Translations under genes and position numbers: made by a program | Shown here: positions 23,524 to 35,456 of the stretch, piece by piece | How the letters are laid out: each line of letters opens with the position of its first letter | How positions within the stretch are numbered: position 1 is the stretch's first letter | The notes under the pieces: model-generated | Database searches by the model: none | Told to the model about the DNA's origin: nothing | What the model saw: only the letters and a program-made list of their open reading frames with translations | Assembly: GCA_947683625.1 (NCBI GenBank) | Contig: CANTUR010000283.1 | Location: 16,563,001-16,627,000, forward strand | DNA length: 64,000 nt | Reading direction: 5' to 3' | Source of the DNA: Mallotus nudiflorus | Lineage: Eukaryota > Streptophyta > Magnoliopsida > Malpighiales > Euphorbiaceae

Positions 23524-26487
23524 GGGTTTTTGGCATTGGTCAGGGATACGTCAGTGGAGAAGTTGTCACTCACAGATGTTCCTGTTGCTTGTGAGTTTCC
23601 TGATGTTTTTCCCGAGGAGTTGCCAGGTTTACCACCTCATAGAGAGATTGAGTTCTGTATTGATGTGGTTCCAGGTACTACTCCTATATCTATGCCACCC
23701 TATCGTATGGCTCCTGCAGAGTTGAGAGAGTTGAATGAGCAGTTGCAAGAGTTGTTGGATAAAGGTTTTATTAGACCTAGTGTTTCTCCTTGGGGTGCAC
23801 CAGTCCTGTTTGTGAAGAAGAAGGATGGTACCCTGAGACTGTGCATTGACTACAGAGAGTTGAACAAGGTGACAGTGAAGAACAAGTATCCTCTCCCGAG
23901 GATAGATGATTTGTTTGATCAGTTACAAGGTGCACAATTCTTTTCTAAGGTTGACTTGAGGTCGGGTTATCATCAGTTGCGGATTAGTGAATCCGATATT
24001 CCTAAGATAGTATTCCGTACCCGATATGGTCATTATGAGTTTCTGGTGATGTCTTTTGGTTTGACTAATGCACCAGCAGCTTTTATGGACCTGATGAACA
24101 GAGTATTCAGACCGTATGTGGATCAGTTTGTAGTAGTCTTCATTGATGATATACTAGTATATTCGAGGAGTATGGAAGAGCATGTATATCATTTGAGGAT
24201 TGTACTACAGACACTGAGAGATCATCAGCTTTATGCTAAATTCTCGAAGTGTGATTTCTGGATGGAGAGTGTTTCTTTTCTTGGACACGTAGTGTCTAAA
24301 GAAGGTATTCAGGTTGATCCACAGAAGGTTGAGGTAGTATCTGAGTGGCCTAGACCTACTTCAGTTACGGAGATTCGGAGTTTTCTGGGTTTAGCCGGGT
24401 ATTATAGGTGGTTTGTGCAGGATTTTTCCAGGATAGCAGCCCCTATGACTCGCTTGACTCAGAAGAATGTTAGATTCGAGTGGTCAGAAGCTTATGAGAA
24501 TAGTTTTCAGTTGTTGAAGGAGAAGTTGACCACAGCGCCAGTATTAGCTTTGCCTAATAGTGTGGATAAGTTCACAGTTTACTGTGATGCCTCTAGAATT
24601 GGTCTTGGTTGTGTGTTGATGCAGAATGGAAGGGTGATAGCCTATGCTTCGAGGCAGTTGAAGAAGCATGAGCAGAACTATCCTACACATGATCTTGAGA
24701 TGGCTGCAGTGATCTTTGCTTTGAAGATTTGGAGACATTATTTGTACGGGGTGACTTGTGAGATATTTACTGATCACAAGAGCCTTAAGTACATTTTCCA
24801 GCAGCGAGATTTGAATTTGAGGCAGAGACGATGGTTGGAACTGTTGAAGGATTATGATTGCGAGATTCTTTACCATCCGGGTAAAGCTAATGTTGTAGCA
24901 GATGCCTTGAGTAGGAAGTCCTCAGGTAGTCTTGCTCACATCGGTGTGGAGAGGAGACCATTGATCCAGGAATTGCATTTGTTGGTGGATCAAGGTCTGA
25001 TGATGAAGATCAGTAGATCAGGTGGACTGTTAGCTCAGTTTAAAGTACGATCTGTACTGAGGGATAGGATTAAAGCAGCTCAGAGCCGAGATCCTATTCT
25101 AGAAGAGCTTGCAGAGAATGTCAGATCAGGGAAGTTCACTGATTTCACACTCGATGATGATGGTGTGTTGTGGATCAGTGGTAGATTGTGTGTTCCAGAT
25201 GTGGATGACTTGAGAGAGGAGATTTTAGAGGAAGCACATTCTACAGCCTACAACGTTCATCCGGGTGTTACTAAGATGTACCACAGTATCAGAGATTTAT
25301 ACTGGTGGGATGGATTGAAGAAGGATGTTGCTGATTATGTTGCTAAGTGCTTGACGTGTCAGCAAGTGAAAGCCGAACATCAGAAGCCTTCTGGGAAGCT
25401 TCAGCCTCTTCCTATTCCCGAGTGGAAGTGGGAAAGGATAGCTATGGATTTTGTGGTCGGTTTACCTCGTTCGAAGGATGGATACGATTCCATCTGGGTG
25501 ATTGTAGACAGGTTGACGAAGTCTGCACATTTCTTACCTGTGAAAGCCACATATTCAGTTGCTAGATTGGCGAAGTTGTACGTGAAGCATATTGTGTGCC
25601 TTCATGGAGTACCTGTGTCCATTGTGTCAGATAGAGGTTCAGTGTTTACTTCTCATTTTTGGCAGAAGTTGCAGGAAGCGATGGGCACTAGGTTGGATTT
25701 CAGTACTGCTTTTCATCCTCAGACAGATGGTCAGTCTGAGAGGACGATCCAGACACTGGAAGATATGTTGAGGATGTGTGTCTTGGATTTGGGAGGTAGC
25801 TGGGATGATCATTTGTCGCTTGTTGAGTTTGCATATAATAACAGCTACCATAGCAGTATTGGCATGGCACCATATGAGGCGTTGTATGGAAGGAAGTGTA
25901 GATCCCCGTTGAGTTGGGATGAGATTGGTGAGAGAGTTTTGACTGGACCAGAGATGGTTCAGGATGCTGCAGAGAAAGTCGCCGTGATCAAGCGTAGATT
26001 AGAGACCGCAGTTAGTAGACAGAAGAGTTATGCGGATCCTAGGCGCAGAGATGTGGAGTTTCAGGTTGGAGATTTTATTTTTCTGAAAGTATCTCTGATG
26101 AAGGGTGTGATGAGATTTGGCAAGAAGGGTAAGTTAGCACCGAGATACATTGGACCGTTTGAGATTCTGGAGAGAGTTGGCACTGTTGCATATCGGTTGG
26201 ATTTGCTTCCGAGTATGTCACAGGTGCATCCAGTATTTCATATCTCGATGTTGAGGAAGTATATCTCGGATCCTTCACACGTGTTGCAACCTGACAGTGT
26301 GGAAGTAAGTGAAGATTTGACGTTTGTGGAAGAACCTGTGGCGATCGTTGATTTTCAAGTTCGACAGTTGCGATCGAAGCAGATTCCGATGGTCAAGGTT
26401 TTGTGGCGTAGCGACAGAGTTGAAGAGCATACGTGGGAGACTGAAGCTGAGATGCGAGCTTCTTACTCGTATCTCTTTCCTTCCTGA
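23524..26487 (+). CDS. Family B pol: reverse transcriptase, RNase H, integrase, chromodomain
   Basis: An open frame of about 985 codons (first Met 23530), in phase with gag-protease and separated from it only by the TAG at 23521. Domains in order: RT about residues 60-260 with KVDLRSGYHQLRI and catalytic FIDDILVYS (24139); RNase H about 345-465 with VYCDAS and TDHKSL; integrase zinc region about 555-620 (H-H then CLTCQQVKAEHQ); integrase core with Asp at 25447, Asp at 25630 and Glu at 25738, spaced D-X35-E; GPY/F-type APRYIGPFEIL; and a C-terminal chromodomain from about 26310 (EEPVAIVDFQVR..., VKVLWRSDRVEEHTWE). The chromodomain directs integration to heterochromatin in related elements. All catalytic residues I can see are present, so this part could fold, but in this copy it can only be made by stop readthrough or in trans. 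Confidence 0.93.
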   Translation, partial: GFLALVRDTSVEKLSLTDVPVACEFPDVFPEELPGLPPHREIEFCIDVVPGTTPISMPPYRMAPAELRELNEQLQELLDKGFIRPSVSPWGAPVLFVKKKDGTLRLCIDYRELNKVTVKNKYPLPRIDDLFDQLQGAQFFSKVDLRSGYHQLRISESDIPKIVFRTRYGHYEFLVMSFGLTNAPAAFMDLMNRVFRPYVDQFVVVFIDDILVYSRSMEEHVYHLRIVLQTLRDHQLYAKFSKCDFWMESVSFLGHVVSKEGIQVDPQKVEVVSEWPRPTSVTEIRSFLGLAGYYRWFVQDFSRIAAPMTRLTQKNVRFEWSEAYENSFQLLKEKLTTAPVLALPNSVDKFTVYCDASRIGLGCVLMQNGRVIAYASRQLKKHEQNYPTHDLEMAAVIFALKIWRHYLYGVTCEIFTDHKSLKYIFQQRDLNLRQRRWLELLKDYDCEILYHPGKANVVADALSRKSSGSLAHIGVERRPLIQELHLLVDQGLMMKISRSGGLLAQFKVRSVLRDRIKAAQSRDPILEELAENVRSGKFTDFTLDDDGVLWISGRLCVPDVDDLREEILEEAHSTAYNVHPGVTKMYHSIRDLYWWDGLKKDVADYVAKCLTCQQVKAEHQKPSGKLQPLPIPEWKWERIAMDFVVGLPRSKDGYDSIWVIVDRLTKSAHFLPVKATYSVARLAKLYVKHIVCLHGVPVSIVSDRGSVFTSHFWQKLQEAMGTRLDFSTAFHPQTDGQSERTIQTLEDMLRMCVLDLGGSWDDHLSLVEFAYNNSYHSSIGMAPYEALYGRKCRSPLSWDEIGERVLTGPEMVQDAAEKVAVIKRRLETAVSRQKSYADPRRRDVEFQVGDFIFLKVSLMKGVMRFGKKGKLAPRYIGPFEILERVGTVAYRLDLLPSMSQVHPVFHISMLRKYISDPSHVLQPDSVEVSEDLTFVEEPVAIVDFQVRQLRSKQIPMVKVLWRSDRVEEHTWETEAEMRASYSYLFPS

Positions 26488-26528
26488 TTCTGTAATCTTA
26501 TCTTTTAGAATTCGGGGACGAATTCCTG

Positions 26529-26542
26529 TAAGGGGGGAAGAC
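26529..26542 (+). other. Polypurine tract of family B element
   Basis: TAAGGGGGGAAGAC directly precedes the 3' LTR TG at 26543. Confidence 0.92.
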
Positions 26543-29500
26543 TGTAATATCCCGTGTTTTTTTTAAATATTTTTACACAGTACCGGGATATGCAGAGTTA
26601 ATAATTTCTGTATTTTATATGATATTTTTACGAGTTAATATGTATTTAAAACCTATTTTAATTACGGTGTATTATTTTCAGTGTTTTACGTAAAATTTTC
26701 CCGGGACTTGCATTTTCGGGGAAATTTTCACGTAAACAATTTATTATTAATTATTTTAGATGTATTTACGGACTTGCATGAACTCATACATATTTTTAAA
26801 TTATTAAATAAAGTCGGTGTGTGTATATTTATTTAATTAGGGTTTATTAATTCCCTAATATTTTATTAAGTATTTAATTGTTTTAATTGTTATTTAATTA
26901 ATTTTATTTGGTATAAATTATTAAAATATTAATATTTTTATGTGTGTAATTTAATATTATTTTAATATATAGTATAAAGTATATATATATACATATATAC
27001 ATTAAAAATCAAAAGAATTTGCAAAATTACCATTTTGCCCCCGATAGTTCTTCTTCTTCTTCTTCTTCTCCGATCGTTCCTTCACCATTTCCGATCGTTG
27101 CCGTACCGTTCCTTCACCGTGGGTGTGCCGTCCGGTGTGCCACCATCTTCCCCGACCAGTTTCGCCGCCTGAGGAGGCCGTTTCCGGCGTCGGGAGAGTG
27201 ATTTTGGCCGGAGAAGCCGAAAATCAACTCACCGTCGATCACGCCGATTCCGGCCACCATTTTTGACACCGCCAGTCGCTTTCTTCTCCTTGAGCTCCGG
27301 TGAGTGTGATTCTAGCTTTGGTTTGAGCTAAAATGGTCTAGAATTGCTTAGTTTTCGATTTGTCAAATTCGGCCTATTAGGGTTTTCGATTTTTTTCGAA
27401 TTGTTCTTGATTGATTCATGCTTAATTCCTTCACAAATGTTGTTCCTAGTAGCTTAATCTTCATGTATGAATTTTTGTAGAATTTTTGGAGATTGTTTGG
27501 ATTTTTGGGTATTTTTGAATATTTTAATATTATTTTCTAATTTTCGGAAATTAATTATTTAAATTATGAAATTGGAGTTTATGGTTGAATTGGGTGTTGA
27601 AATGAATTATAGGAATTTATTTGGAATTTTTATGAATTTCTAAGTATTTATTTTGAATTATTGAAGTTTATGGAATTTTGGAAAAATTAGGTTAAATGTG
27701 TTTTTAATGGAAATTAATTAGTTAATTGAGTTTAAATGTTGATATTATTGATAAATATGTTGAGAAAATTAATTTTGGATAAGTGTATGATTTTTGGTGA
27801 ATTTTTGAAGTAATTTAAGTATATTTATATATATAAGGGTATTTTGGTAATTTTACCCTAAATTGTCTAAAAATGTAATTTAATTGGTTTTAATATTTAT
27901 TTAAGGTATAAAAATGATTTCTACAAAATATTTGGTATTTTTAACTAATTAAAACTATTTTTCGTGAATTATTTTCAATTATATATATAATATACGGTTT
28001 TTCTAATAAAATGAGTTTTAATCGGTTTTTATAGTGTTTCAAGGTCAATTATGTAATTTTTACCTATAAAATGTATTTCTGTGATTTAAGGATATTTTCG
28101 GTATATCTGGAATTGTTCTGTGTTTGTGGACCCCGGTCGGTGGATTATAGTTTGGAGTCCGACCGTGGGATTTTGATTGTGTTGAGCTTGTATTTCGAAG
28201 TGTGTTTCTTTGCAGGGTCGACTCTACTCTTTTGAGTAGAGAGATGTCCGTTTTACAGGGGAGGTTCTGCCGGATTTTCGGTAGAATTCTCGTAAAACGT
28301 GATATCCAGTCGAACCCTAATTTTCGATTCTGTGTTAAATACTCTAGATTGAATTCTAGGATTTCTGTTAGGTTTATTCTAATGTCGGTTATTTATTGCT
28401 TGTTTAGTTGCGCCGAGACCGAGGGCTAGTGGACCAGGCCCGTCGGACCTGTCTCGTGGAGCGCATTAGGTGAGTTACTATATTATATATATATGCTTAG
28501 GATGCATGATTTAGAAAATGCATGTTTTATTTTGACTGAATATGCATAAATAATGTGATTTATATTCAAGTATATTTTTGGTATATTTTTGATATGTAAT
28601 AAATTATATACATGTTTTGTAAATAAAATATATTTAAAATATTTTTAAATATATTTTTAGTTTAATTCATGATTTGATTGGATTTATTTGGCATATATAT
28701 ACTCAAAATATACCTGGTTTATGTTTGGTATATTTCCAGTATATATATGGTTTATATTGTTGATTTATTTAAATTCATGCATCATGTATTTGTGAATGAA
28801 TGTTTTATTATTTATTAATGAAGGATATCAATAGAACGTGCTACCTAGTGGGCAGCACTAGGACCGAGTACGTACCGGTACGCCTATAGTATTTAGGCTA
28901 TATTACTAACTTATTTGTGGATATTGATTTGATATGATTATTTGATATGTGAGATGTGGTTTGTGGGTGTGATTGCTGGAGCTCGGTTGACCAAGTGTCT
29001 CGGGGCCAATCACACTGGCAGTCAGACTGCTGGAGCTCGGTTGACTTAGTGTCTCGGGGCCAGTCTACTGTCCAAATGGATTAAGTGAATATATTTGGAG
29101 TAAGTGAGCCTGTATGGCCAGAGTGTTGTTTAACACTATTTTCTGAGGTTGCGATATTCTAGGGTTCTATGTGATCCTTCATAAAAGAGGTTTTTCAGTA
29201 AAATATATAAAAATGATTTTTCTGCATCTGTATGAATTGCCTGTATATATACATATTAGACATGTATTATTGACTGTATGCATTGTCATTTAGAGTGTAT
29301 GTATATATATTATAGTAATTCACTCAGTGAGGTCTGACTCCCCTCCGTTGACTATTTTTCAGGAGAGTCAACTTCCTCAGAACTCAGTAGCAGGTCGATA
29401 CGCCGGATTTCTTCCGCCCCGGCTTCTTTATGTAAATTGTCTACTTGAGTCTTATTTATTTTATCTAGACACTGCAGTAGTTGTAAATTAAAGTATTGGA

Positions 29501-29764
29501 TTTTATGTACTTTATTTTAAAGAGATGTATTATATTGAAACTGGATTTGTATTAAAGAGAATTTATATATGATGAGATGAGATTTTGAAGTAAATCCAGT
29601 TGGTATGGAGGATATTATGATTATGATTTTTATTTCCGCTGCATATTATATTTTTATTGTTATTGTGGCATGCTTTATTTTATTTTTAGGCTTGCTACGG
29701 GTTCCGGATTCGAAAGAATTCCCGTTCCCTAGCGCCGGTCATGACTCCTGTTTGGGTCGTGACA
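26543..29764 (+). repeat. 3' LTR of family B element
   Basis: Same ends and layout as the 5' LTR, nearly identical. Differences by eye include TGGACTGTAG to TGGATTATAG in the loop of the first hairpin and several CG to TG/CA changes in the GC-rich block. Confidence 0.95.
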
Positions 29765-32700
29765 ATCGAGGCCTAGTGGACCAGGCCCGTCGGACCCGTC
29801 TCGTGGAGCGTAATAATTGTGAGTTGTTATTTTATATATACTTGTATTATGATTACATGTTTTAGAAATGTATGTTTTATTTTATAAAATATGCATAAAT
29901 GGTTTAATAATTGCTTAGGTTTATTTTAGGTATATTTTAAATTAAATGCATGTTTTATTAATGAATTATACCTAAAATGTTTTTAAGTATATTCATGGTT
30001 TATTTTCAGCTTATTTTATAATTAAATTGAATTTATTCGACATATATATACTCGAAATATACTCGATTTATTTTTGATATATTTCTAGTATATATATGGT
30101 TTATATTGTTAATTTAATTAATGTCATGCATCATTTTTTTTATGAATGTATGTTTTATATATAAATGAAGGATATCAATAGAACGTGCTACCTAGTGGGC
30201 AGCACTAGGACCGAGTACGTATCGGTACGACGATAGAATTTAGGTTATATTACTAACCTATTTATGGATATTGATCGGATTAATTTATTTGATGTGTGAT
30301 GTGATTTGAGAGTGTGATTGCTGGAGCTCAGTTGACCAGGGGTCTCGGGGCCAAGCACATTGACAGTCAGATTGCTGGAGCTCGGTTGACCAAGTGTCTC
30401 GGGGCCAGTTTACTGTCCAAATGGAATAAGTGAACTTATTTAGAATAAGTGAGCCTGTATGGCTAGAGTGTTTTTTAACACTGTTTTGAGGTTGCGATCA
30501 TTTAGGATTCTATTTGATCCTTCATAAACGGATATTTTCAGTATATATATAAAAAAATGATTTTACTACATCTGTGTGTTTTTACCTGTATATATATTTA
30601 TTATATATATATACTATTGAATGTGTGCATTTGTCATTTAGTTATGCATGTATATATATTATAACAATTAACTCAGTGAGGTCTGACTCCCCTCTATTGA
30701 CTATTTTTTAGGAGAGTCTTCGTCTTCAAACCTCAATAGTAGACCCTTACGTCGGATTTCTTCCGCCTCGGCTTTACTATGTAAACTACTCACTTGATTT
30801 TATTTTATATTCTAGACACTGCAGTAGTTGTAGTTAAATTGTGGGATTTATGTATTATATTTGTATGAGATTTGTATTTTAAAGATTTGAACTAAGATTT
30901 GTATTAAAAGATATTATATATAAGGATGGATTTGTGCTGTTAAATCTAAGGATGGATTATTATTTATTTTATAGATTTATTTCCACCGCGAGATATTATA
31001 TTTATGTTATTGTTATTGCATGCTTTTATTTTATTTTAAAGGCTTCCTATGGGTTTTAAATTCGAAATAATTCTCATTTCCTAGCGCCGGTCATGGCCCC
31101 CTGTTTTGGATCGTAACATATAGTATGTTAATAATTATAATGTTGAGAAAATAATTTTTTTGAATATATTATATAATTTTTAGGAATATTTTTGTATTGT
31201 GGAAATATTGGAATTCTATGTTAGATTTGTACTTTTGTTAAAATATTGGTTAATTATATGTTTTTAGTAATGTTAGATTATTATATATTGATAAAATGAT
31301 TTTTGTGGTTTTATATAATTTTTGAGGAAATTAGTTAGGATTATGCCATTTTTGATTTTATAGGTTAATTTTGAGTTTTTATTGAAATTGTGGTTAAATT
31401 ATATGTTTTAAATGATTTGAACTAATAATTGGTATTAAAATGATTTTTACAAATTATTTGCTATTTTCAACTAATTAATACTAAATTTTGAAAATATAGG
31501 TTAATTATAAATTTTTGTTAAAAATATAGTTAAATATTATATTTTAAATGATATTATGATTATATAGAGTATTAAAATGATTTTTATAAGTTATTTGTAA
31601 TTTTTAACCAATTAATACTAATTTTTGAACATTATATTCAAATAAATAATATTTATTATTTTGGTGATAAAATTGGGTTTTAAACTAATTTTATTATACA
31701 ATTGAACTATTTAAGCAATTAAATGTGAATTTTATTATGTTATGTTGAATAATTATAAAATTGAATTTTTATTAATATTATAAAATATTTGAGATTTTAT
31801 TAGTTAAATTGTGATAATTTTAGAATATTATATAAATAATAAGTGTATTTATTATTTTGAGACTAAATGTGTATTTTATTATTTTTGTGATGTTAAATTG
31901 TGATTTTAAATATTATTTGCAATTTACGTTAATTTAATTGTAAAATGGAAATTTTATTCCATTTATGAATTTTATTATCAAATATTATTTAAATTAGACT
32001 TTTATGTTTTAGTTGGAAAATAAAGGTTTTTAAATATTTTTATGGGTTTTTGATGATTTTTATTATTTTACTGTTTAATATTATTGGTTTATGAATTGTG
32101 AACCTCGGTTGGGGATTTGTAGAGTTTGGGGTCCCAACCTGAGGTGTTGCACTTTGTGATTTTAGAAGTGTGTTTTCTGTGTAAGATTGTGTCTACTTTT
32201 GTAGGAAGATGTCTATTTTACAAAGGAGACTCTGCTGAAATTTTGGTAGATTTCTCGTAAAATGTGACAACCGGTCTGAGTCTAGTTTTGAAATTTTTGA
32301 TTGAGTTTGTCTATACTAATTCTAGAAGTGTAAAAATTAGAAGTTTGTTCTGATTGTTGTTATTATTTTATTTTTCTAGCTACGCCAAGACCGAGGTCTA
32401 TTGGACTAGGCCCGCCGAGCCTGTCTCATGAAGCACGAATCAATGAGTTATTATACTATATATATATGCATTGCATATAGGATTCATGACTTAGGATTTT
32501 TCATTTTCATTATGTGTTTTTAAAGTAATTTAATTTATAATATGATTTGGTATTTTTAGTTTATTTTAGTATATTTTGATAAATATAGGTTTGCATATTT
32601 TCAATATACATTTAGTATATCTTTGGTATATTTAGGGTTTATTTTTGATAAATGCATGTTATATAATTAGGTATATTTTTAGTACATATTTGATATATGT

Positions 32701-33401
32701 CAAAATAAATGCATGTTTTATTTTTGTTACAAACTTAGCATGTTTAGTATATTTTAAGTATAGTTTTAGTATATTTTCGGTATATTTTGAAATAAATGCA
32801 TGTTATACTATTGATTCATACTTAATTATTTTTAAGTATATCATTGGTTTATCTTTGGTATATTTCATGTTTGATTTGACTTTATTTGACATATATATAC
32901 TCAAAATATCCTTAGTTTATTTTAGGTATATTTCTAGTATATATATGGTTTATTTTATCATTATGACTATTATTTTGCATTATTTATTTTTCCATATGAA
33001 TGTTGTATTTAAAATGAAGGATATCGATAGAACGTGCTACCTAGTGGACAACACTAGTACCATGTACGTACCAATGCGATAAATGTAGAGTTGAGTGAGA
33101 ATCATTTGTGGTATTATGATTTAATTGAGACTGATTGATTGATGATTGATTTGATTGAGATGTGATATGATTGATAGTGTGATTGCTGGAGCTCAGTTGA
33201 CTTAGTGTGTTGGGGCCAATCACATTGACAGTCAGACTGTTGTAGCTCGGTTGACTTAATGTCTCGAGGTCAATCTAATGTCCATATGGATTAAATTAAT
33301 TTATTTGGAATTATGTATGGCCAGAGTGATGATGTGGTTGATTGAGGTTGCGATTTAATAGGGTTCTATTTGATCCTTCAATAAAAATAAACGTTTTCTG
33401 C

Positions 33402-33404
<3 letters not shown>

Positions 33405-33451
<47 letters not shown>
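33405..33451. repeat. (TA)n microsatellite in the outer LTR
   Basis: Pure TA run inside the right block of the outer solo LTR, absent from the equivalent place in the younger copies. Confidence 0.85.
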
Positions 33452-33456
<5 letters not shown>

Positions 33457-33909
33457 CATACATGTGCCTGATTGTTATGGTGTAGTTTGCATATATATAT
33501 TATAATAATTCATTCAGTGAGGTCTGACCTCCCTCAATTATTTTTTTTGAGGAAATCTTACATTGTCAGACCTTAGTAGTATTGCTCTTTGTCGGTGTTC
33601 TTGCGACCCGACTAGATCATGTAAAATTTATATTTAAACTCTTATTTGTATTCTAGAAACTACAGTATTAGTGTTATTATATCAGAAGAGTATTGTTTTA
33701 TTTTTGATACTTTGTACCCAAAGTATTGTATGAACATTTATTTATTTATGAGGATATTGAGTATCTATTTTTATATATTGATTCGAATATGTCATACTTT
33801 TTATTTATTTTCTGCATGTGCTTTTATTTTAAGGCTTGCTACGAGTTCTGAATTCGAAAGAATTCTCGTTCCTTAGCACCAGTCATGGCTCTTGATTTGG
33901 GTCATGACA

Positions 33910-34350
33910 ATCTCACACCTTTAATAACAACCAGTAGCGTCATTCTCGTAGTCAAATTTGCAATTATAGAAATTATACTGCTAAGGAATGTTGTTGGTGT
34001 TATCAACACACCAATGAGTTCATTGAAGCCAACAATGTTTACTACACTCCATCACAAGTTTCTCCTTATTATTTTGCCTCTTAAATAGCACATGGCACAC
34101 CAAATCATAGCTAGTACCCAGACACTAGAGCAACGCATCATATGACTCCGGATATCTCATCTATTTCCATCAATGTTTATTATCAGGGACAAAACCAAAT
34201 CCATGTTGCTAATGGTCAAGGTTTAAGTATCTCTAACACTAATTTCTCCACAATTCAATCACCATCTAAACTCTTTCATTTATCCAATATTTTACATGTT
34301 CCCTCTTTAACAAAATCTTTACTTTCTGTCCAAAAGTTTACTTCACAATA
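33910..34350 (+). pseudogene. Ty1/copia fragment, right half: zinc knuckle and protease start
   Basis: Continues the copia gag after the family B stack. The frame from 33915 reads RSQICNYRNYTAKECCW (decayed zinc knuckle), NEFIEANNVYYTPSQ, then YPDTRATHHMTPDI at about 34118, where the protease DTGA motif has become DTRA. SNILHVPSLTKSLLSVQK follows, then sequence similarity is lost at about 34350. Integrase and RT are absent. Confidence 0.8.
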
Positions 34351-34885
34351 ATAATATTAAAATAATAATATTATTATTTTTATTATTAGTATTATGATTA
34401 ATAATATATGAATAATATTATTTTTAATTAAAATATTATTTACTTAATTGTCAAAACTCAAAATCAACTCAATAAGAATTGAGTTGAGCTCAAACTTGAG
34501 TTTGTCGGGTAGAATATCAAGTTAAGTTTGAACTCTTTAATATTTAACTTGATAGATTCAAACTTAACTTGATACACTTATGAGTTCAATCATATTTACT
34601 ACTTTGCTTATTTAACTTGTAAAGTGGTAAATATGTTACATATTTACCACTTTACATATGTACAAGTTAATATTTAACTTGTACATATTTACCACTTTAA
34701 GCTTTATTTTAATATAATATAATGATATAAGTATCTTAACAAATCGAGTCAACCTTGAATATATATATTAATAATATACATAATAATAATAATAATTTTT
34801 AAATTCTAACATTATTATTATAGTTATTATGATTATTAATTAAAAAAAGAGGGAAAAACATTTTGAAATAGTTAAACAATGTTAA

Positions 34886-34887
<2 letters not shown>

Positions 34888-34957
<70 letters not shown>
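34888..34957. repeat. (ATT)n microsatellite
   Basis: About 23 TTA/ATT units in a row. A second, ATT then GTT, lies at about 35419-35480. Confidence 0.95.
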
Positions 34958-35160
34958 AGGCCACATGTAAAAAGAATTAGTTGTCATTAATTTGTGGAAC
35001 TTGTATATCAACTTTAGCCAAAGGTTTAATTTTTTTAATTGATTTTTAAAAATGTAATTATAAGGCCACAAGTAAAAATAATTAGTTGTCATTAATTTGT
35101 GGAACTTGTATATCAACTTTGGTCAAAGGTTTAATCTTTTTAATTGATTTTTAAAAATAT
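34953..35160 (+). repeat. 105-bp tandem duplication
   Basis: Two copies of a unit starting ATAAGGCCACAWGTAAAAA and containing GTGGAACTTGTATATCAACT, one base-pair period about 105, with few differences. Confidence 0.9.
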
Positions 35161-35416
35161 AGGGAAGGAGTTATTTGTTTGGCCAAATATTAGAGGGTGT
35201 TAGTAATTTTCCCTATTATTATTATTATTTCATCCTTTTGAATTAATGATAATATTATTATTAAGTTATTTTAAAATATTCATCCTCTTTTTTTTAGCAT
35301 CAAATGTAAATATTAAAAAAATTATATTATTATTATTGTTCCATCATTAAAATTATATGTATTATACAAAAAATTAATAAAACATAAAAAAAATAAAACA
35401 TAAATTATTAAATTTA

Positions 35417-35456
<40 letters not shown>

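Larger units (their letters stand above)
18301..29764 (+). mobile_element. Full-length Tekay/Del-like chromovirus (Ty3/gypsy), young
   Basis: An 11.46-kb element with LTRs 18301-21521 and 26543-29764 (3221 and 3222 bp), initiator-Met primer site, one gag-pol frame, polypurine tract and perfect target duplication ATCGA (18296-18300 and 29765-29769). By eye the LTRs differ at roughly 25-30 positions, mostly transitions, so about 99% identity and a recent insertion. Integrase is followed by a chromodomain, and the long LTRs with this domain order fit the Tekay/Del clade; clade assignment is inference. Six in-frame stops in gag and at the gag/protease-to-RT step mean the copy cannot make its full polyprotein. 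Nothing visible is missing from its length. Confidence 0.95.
17179..31118 (+). mobile_element. Middle family B solo LTR (interrupted by the full-length element)
   Basis: Blocks 17179-18300 and 29770-31118 together make about 2.47 kb. It starts TGTAATATCCCG and ends GATCGTAACA, with a perfect 5-base duplication TATAG at 17174-17178 and 31119-31123. Compared with the 3.2-kb young LTR it lacks roughly 0.9 kb (equivalent to about 18376-19272), including the TATA box and the GC-rich block, so it could not act as a normal promoter. It sits inside the outer LTR of the same family. Confidence 0.9.
15907..33909 (+). mobile_element. Outer family B solo LTR (interrupted by nested insertions)
   Basis: LTR of the chromovirus family, in two blocks: 15907-17178 and 31124-33909 (about 4.06 kb). 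It starts AGTAATGACCC (ancestral TGTAAT..CCC with the first base mutated) and ends GTCATGACA. The 5-base duplication ATCTC flanks it at 15902-15906 and 33910-33914. The copia gag continues on both sides with no coding bases lost, which supports a single insertion followed by LTR-LTR recombination to a solo LTR. It shares with the young copies the GC-rich block (16600-16900), the CGGTTGGG hairpin (32105), the CTGGAGCTC repeats (33185) and the terminal ATTCTCGTTCCT block. Confidence 0.87.

Noticed and set aside
24544..24876. 110-codon ORF antisense to RNase H
   Set aside because: Shadow of the conserved pol reading frame, no recognisable domain.
32645..33082. 145-codon Tyr/Ile/Phe-rich ORF
   Set aside because: Lies in AT-rich sequence of the outer solo LTR (TTTAGTATATTTT repeats); low-complexity hydrophobic translation.
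34799..35116. Poly-Asn ORF on the minus strand
   Set aside because: Translation of the ATT microsatellite.
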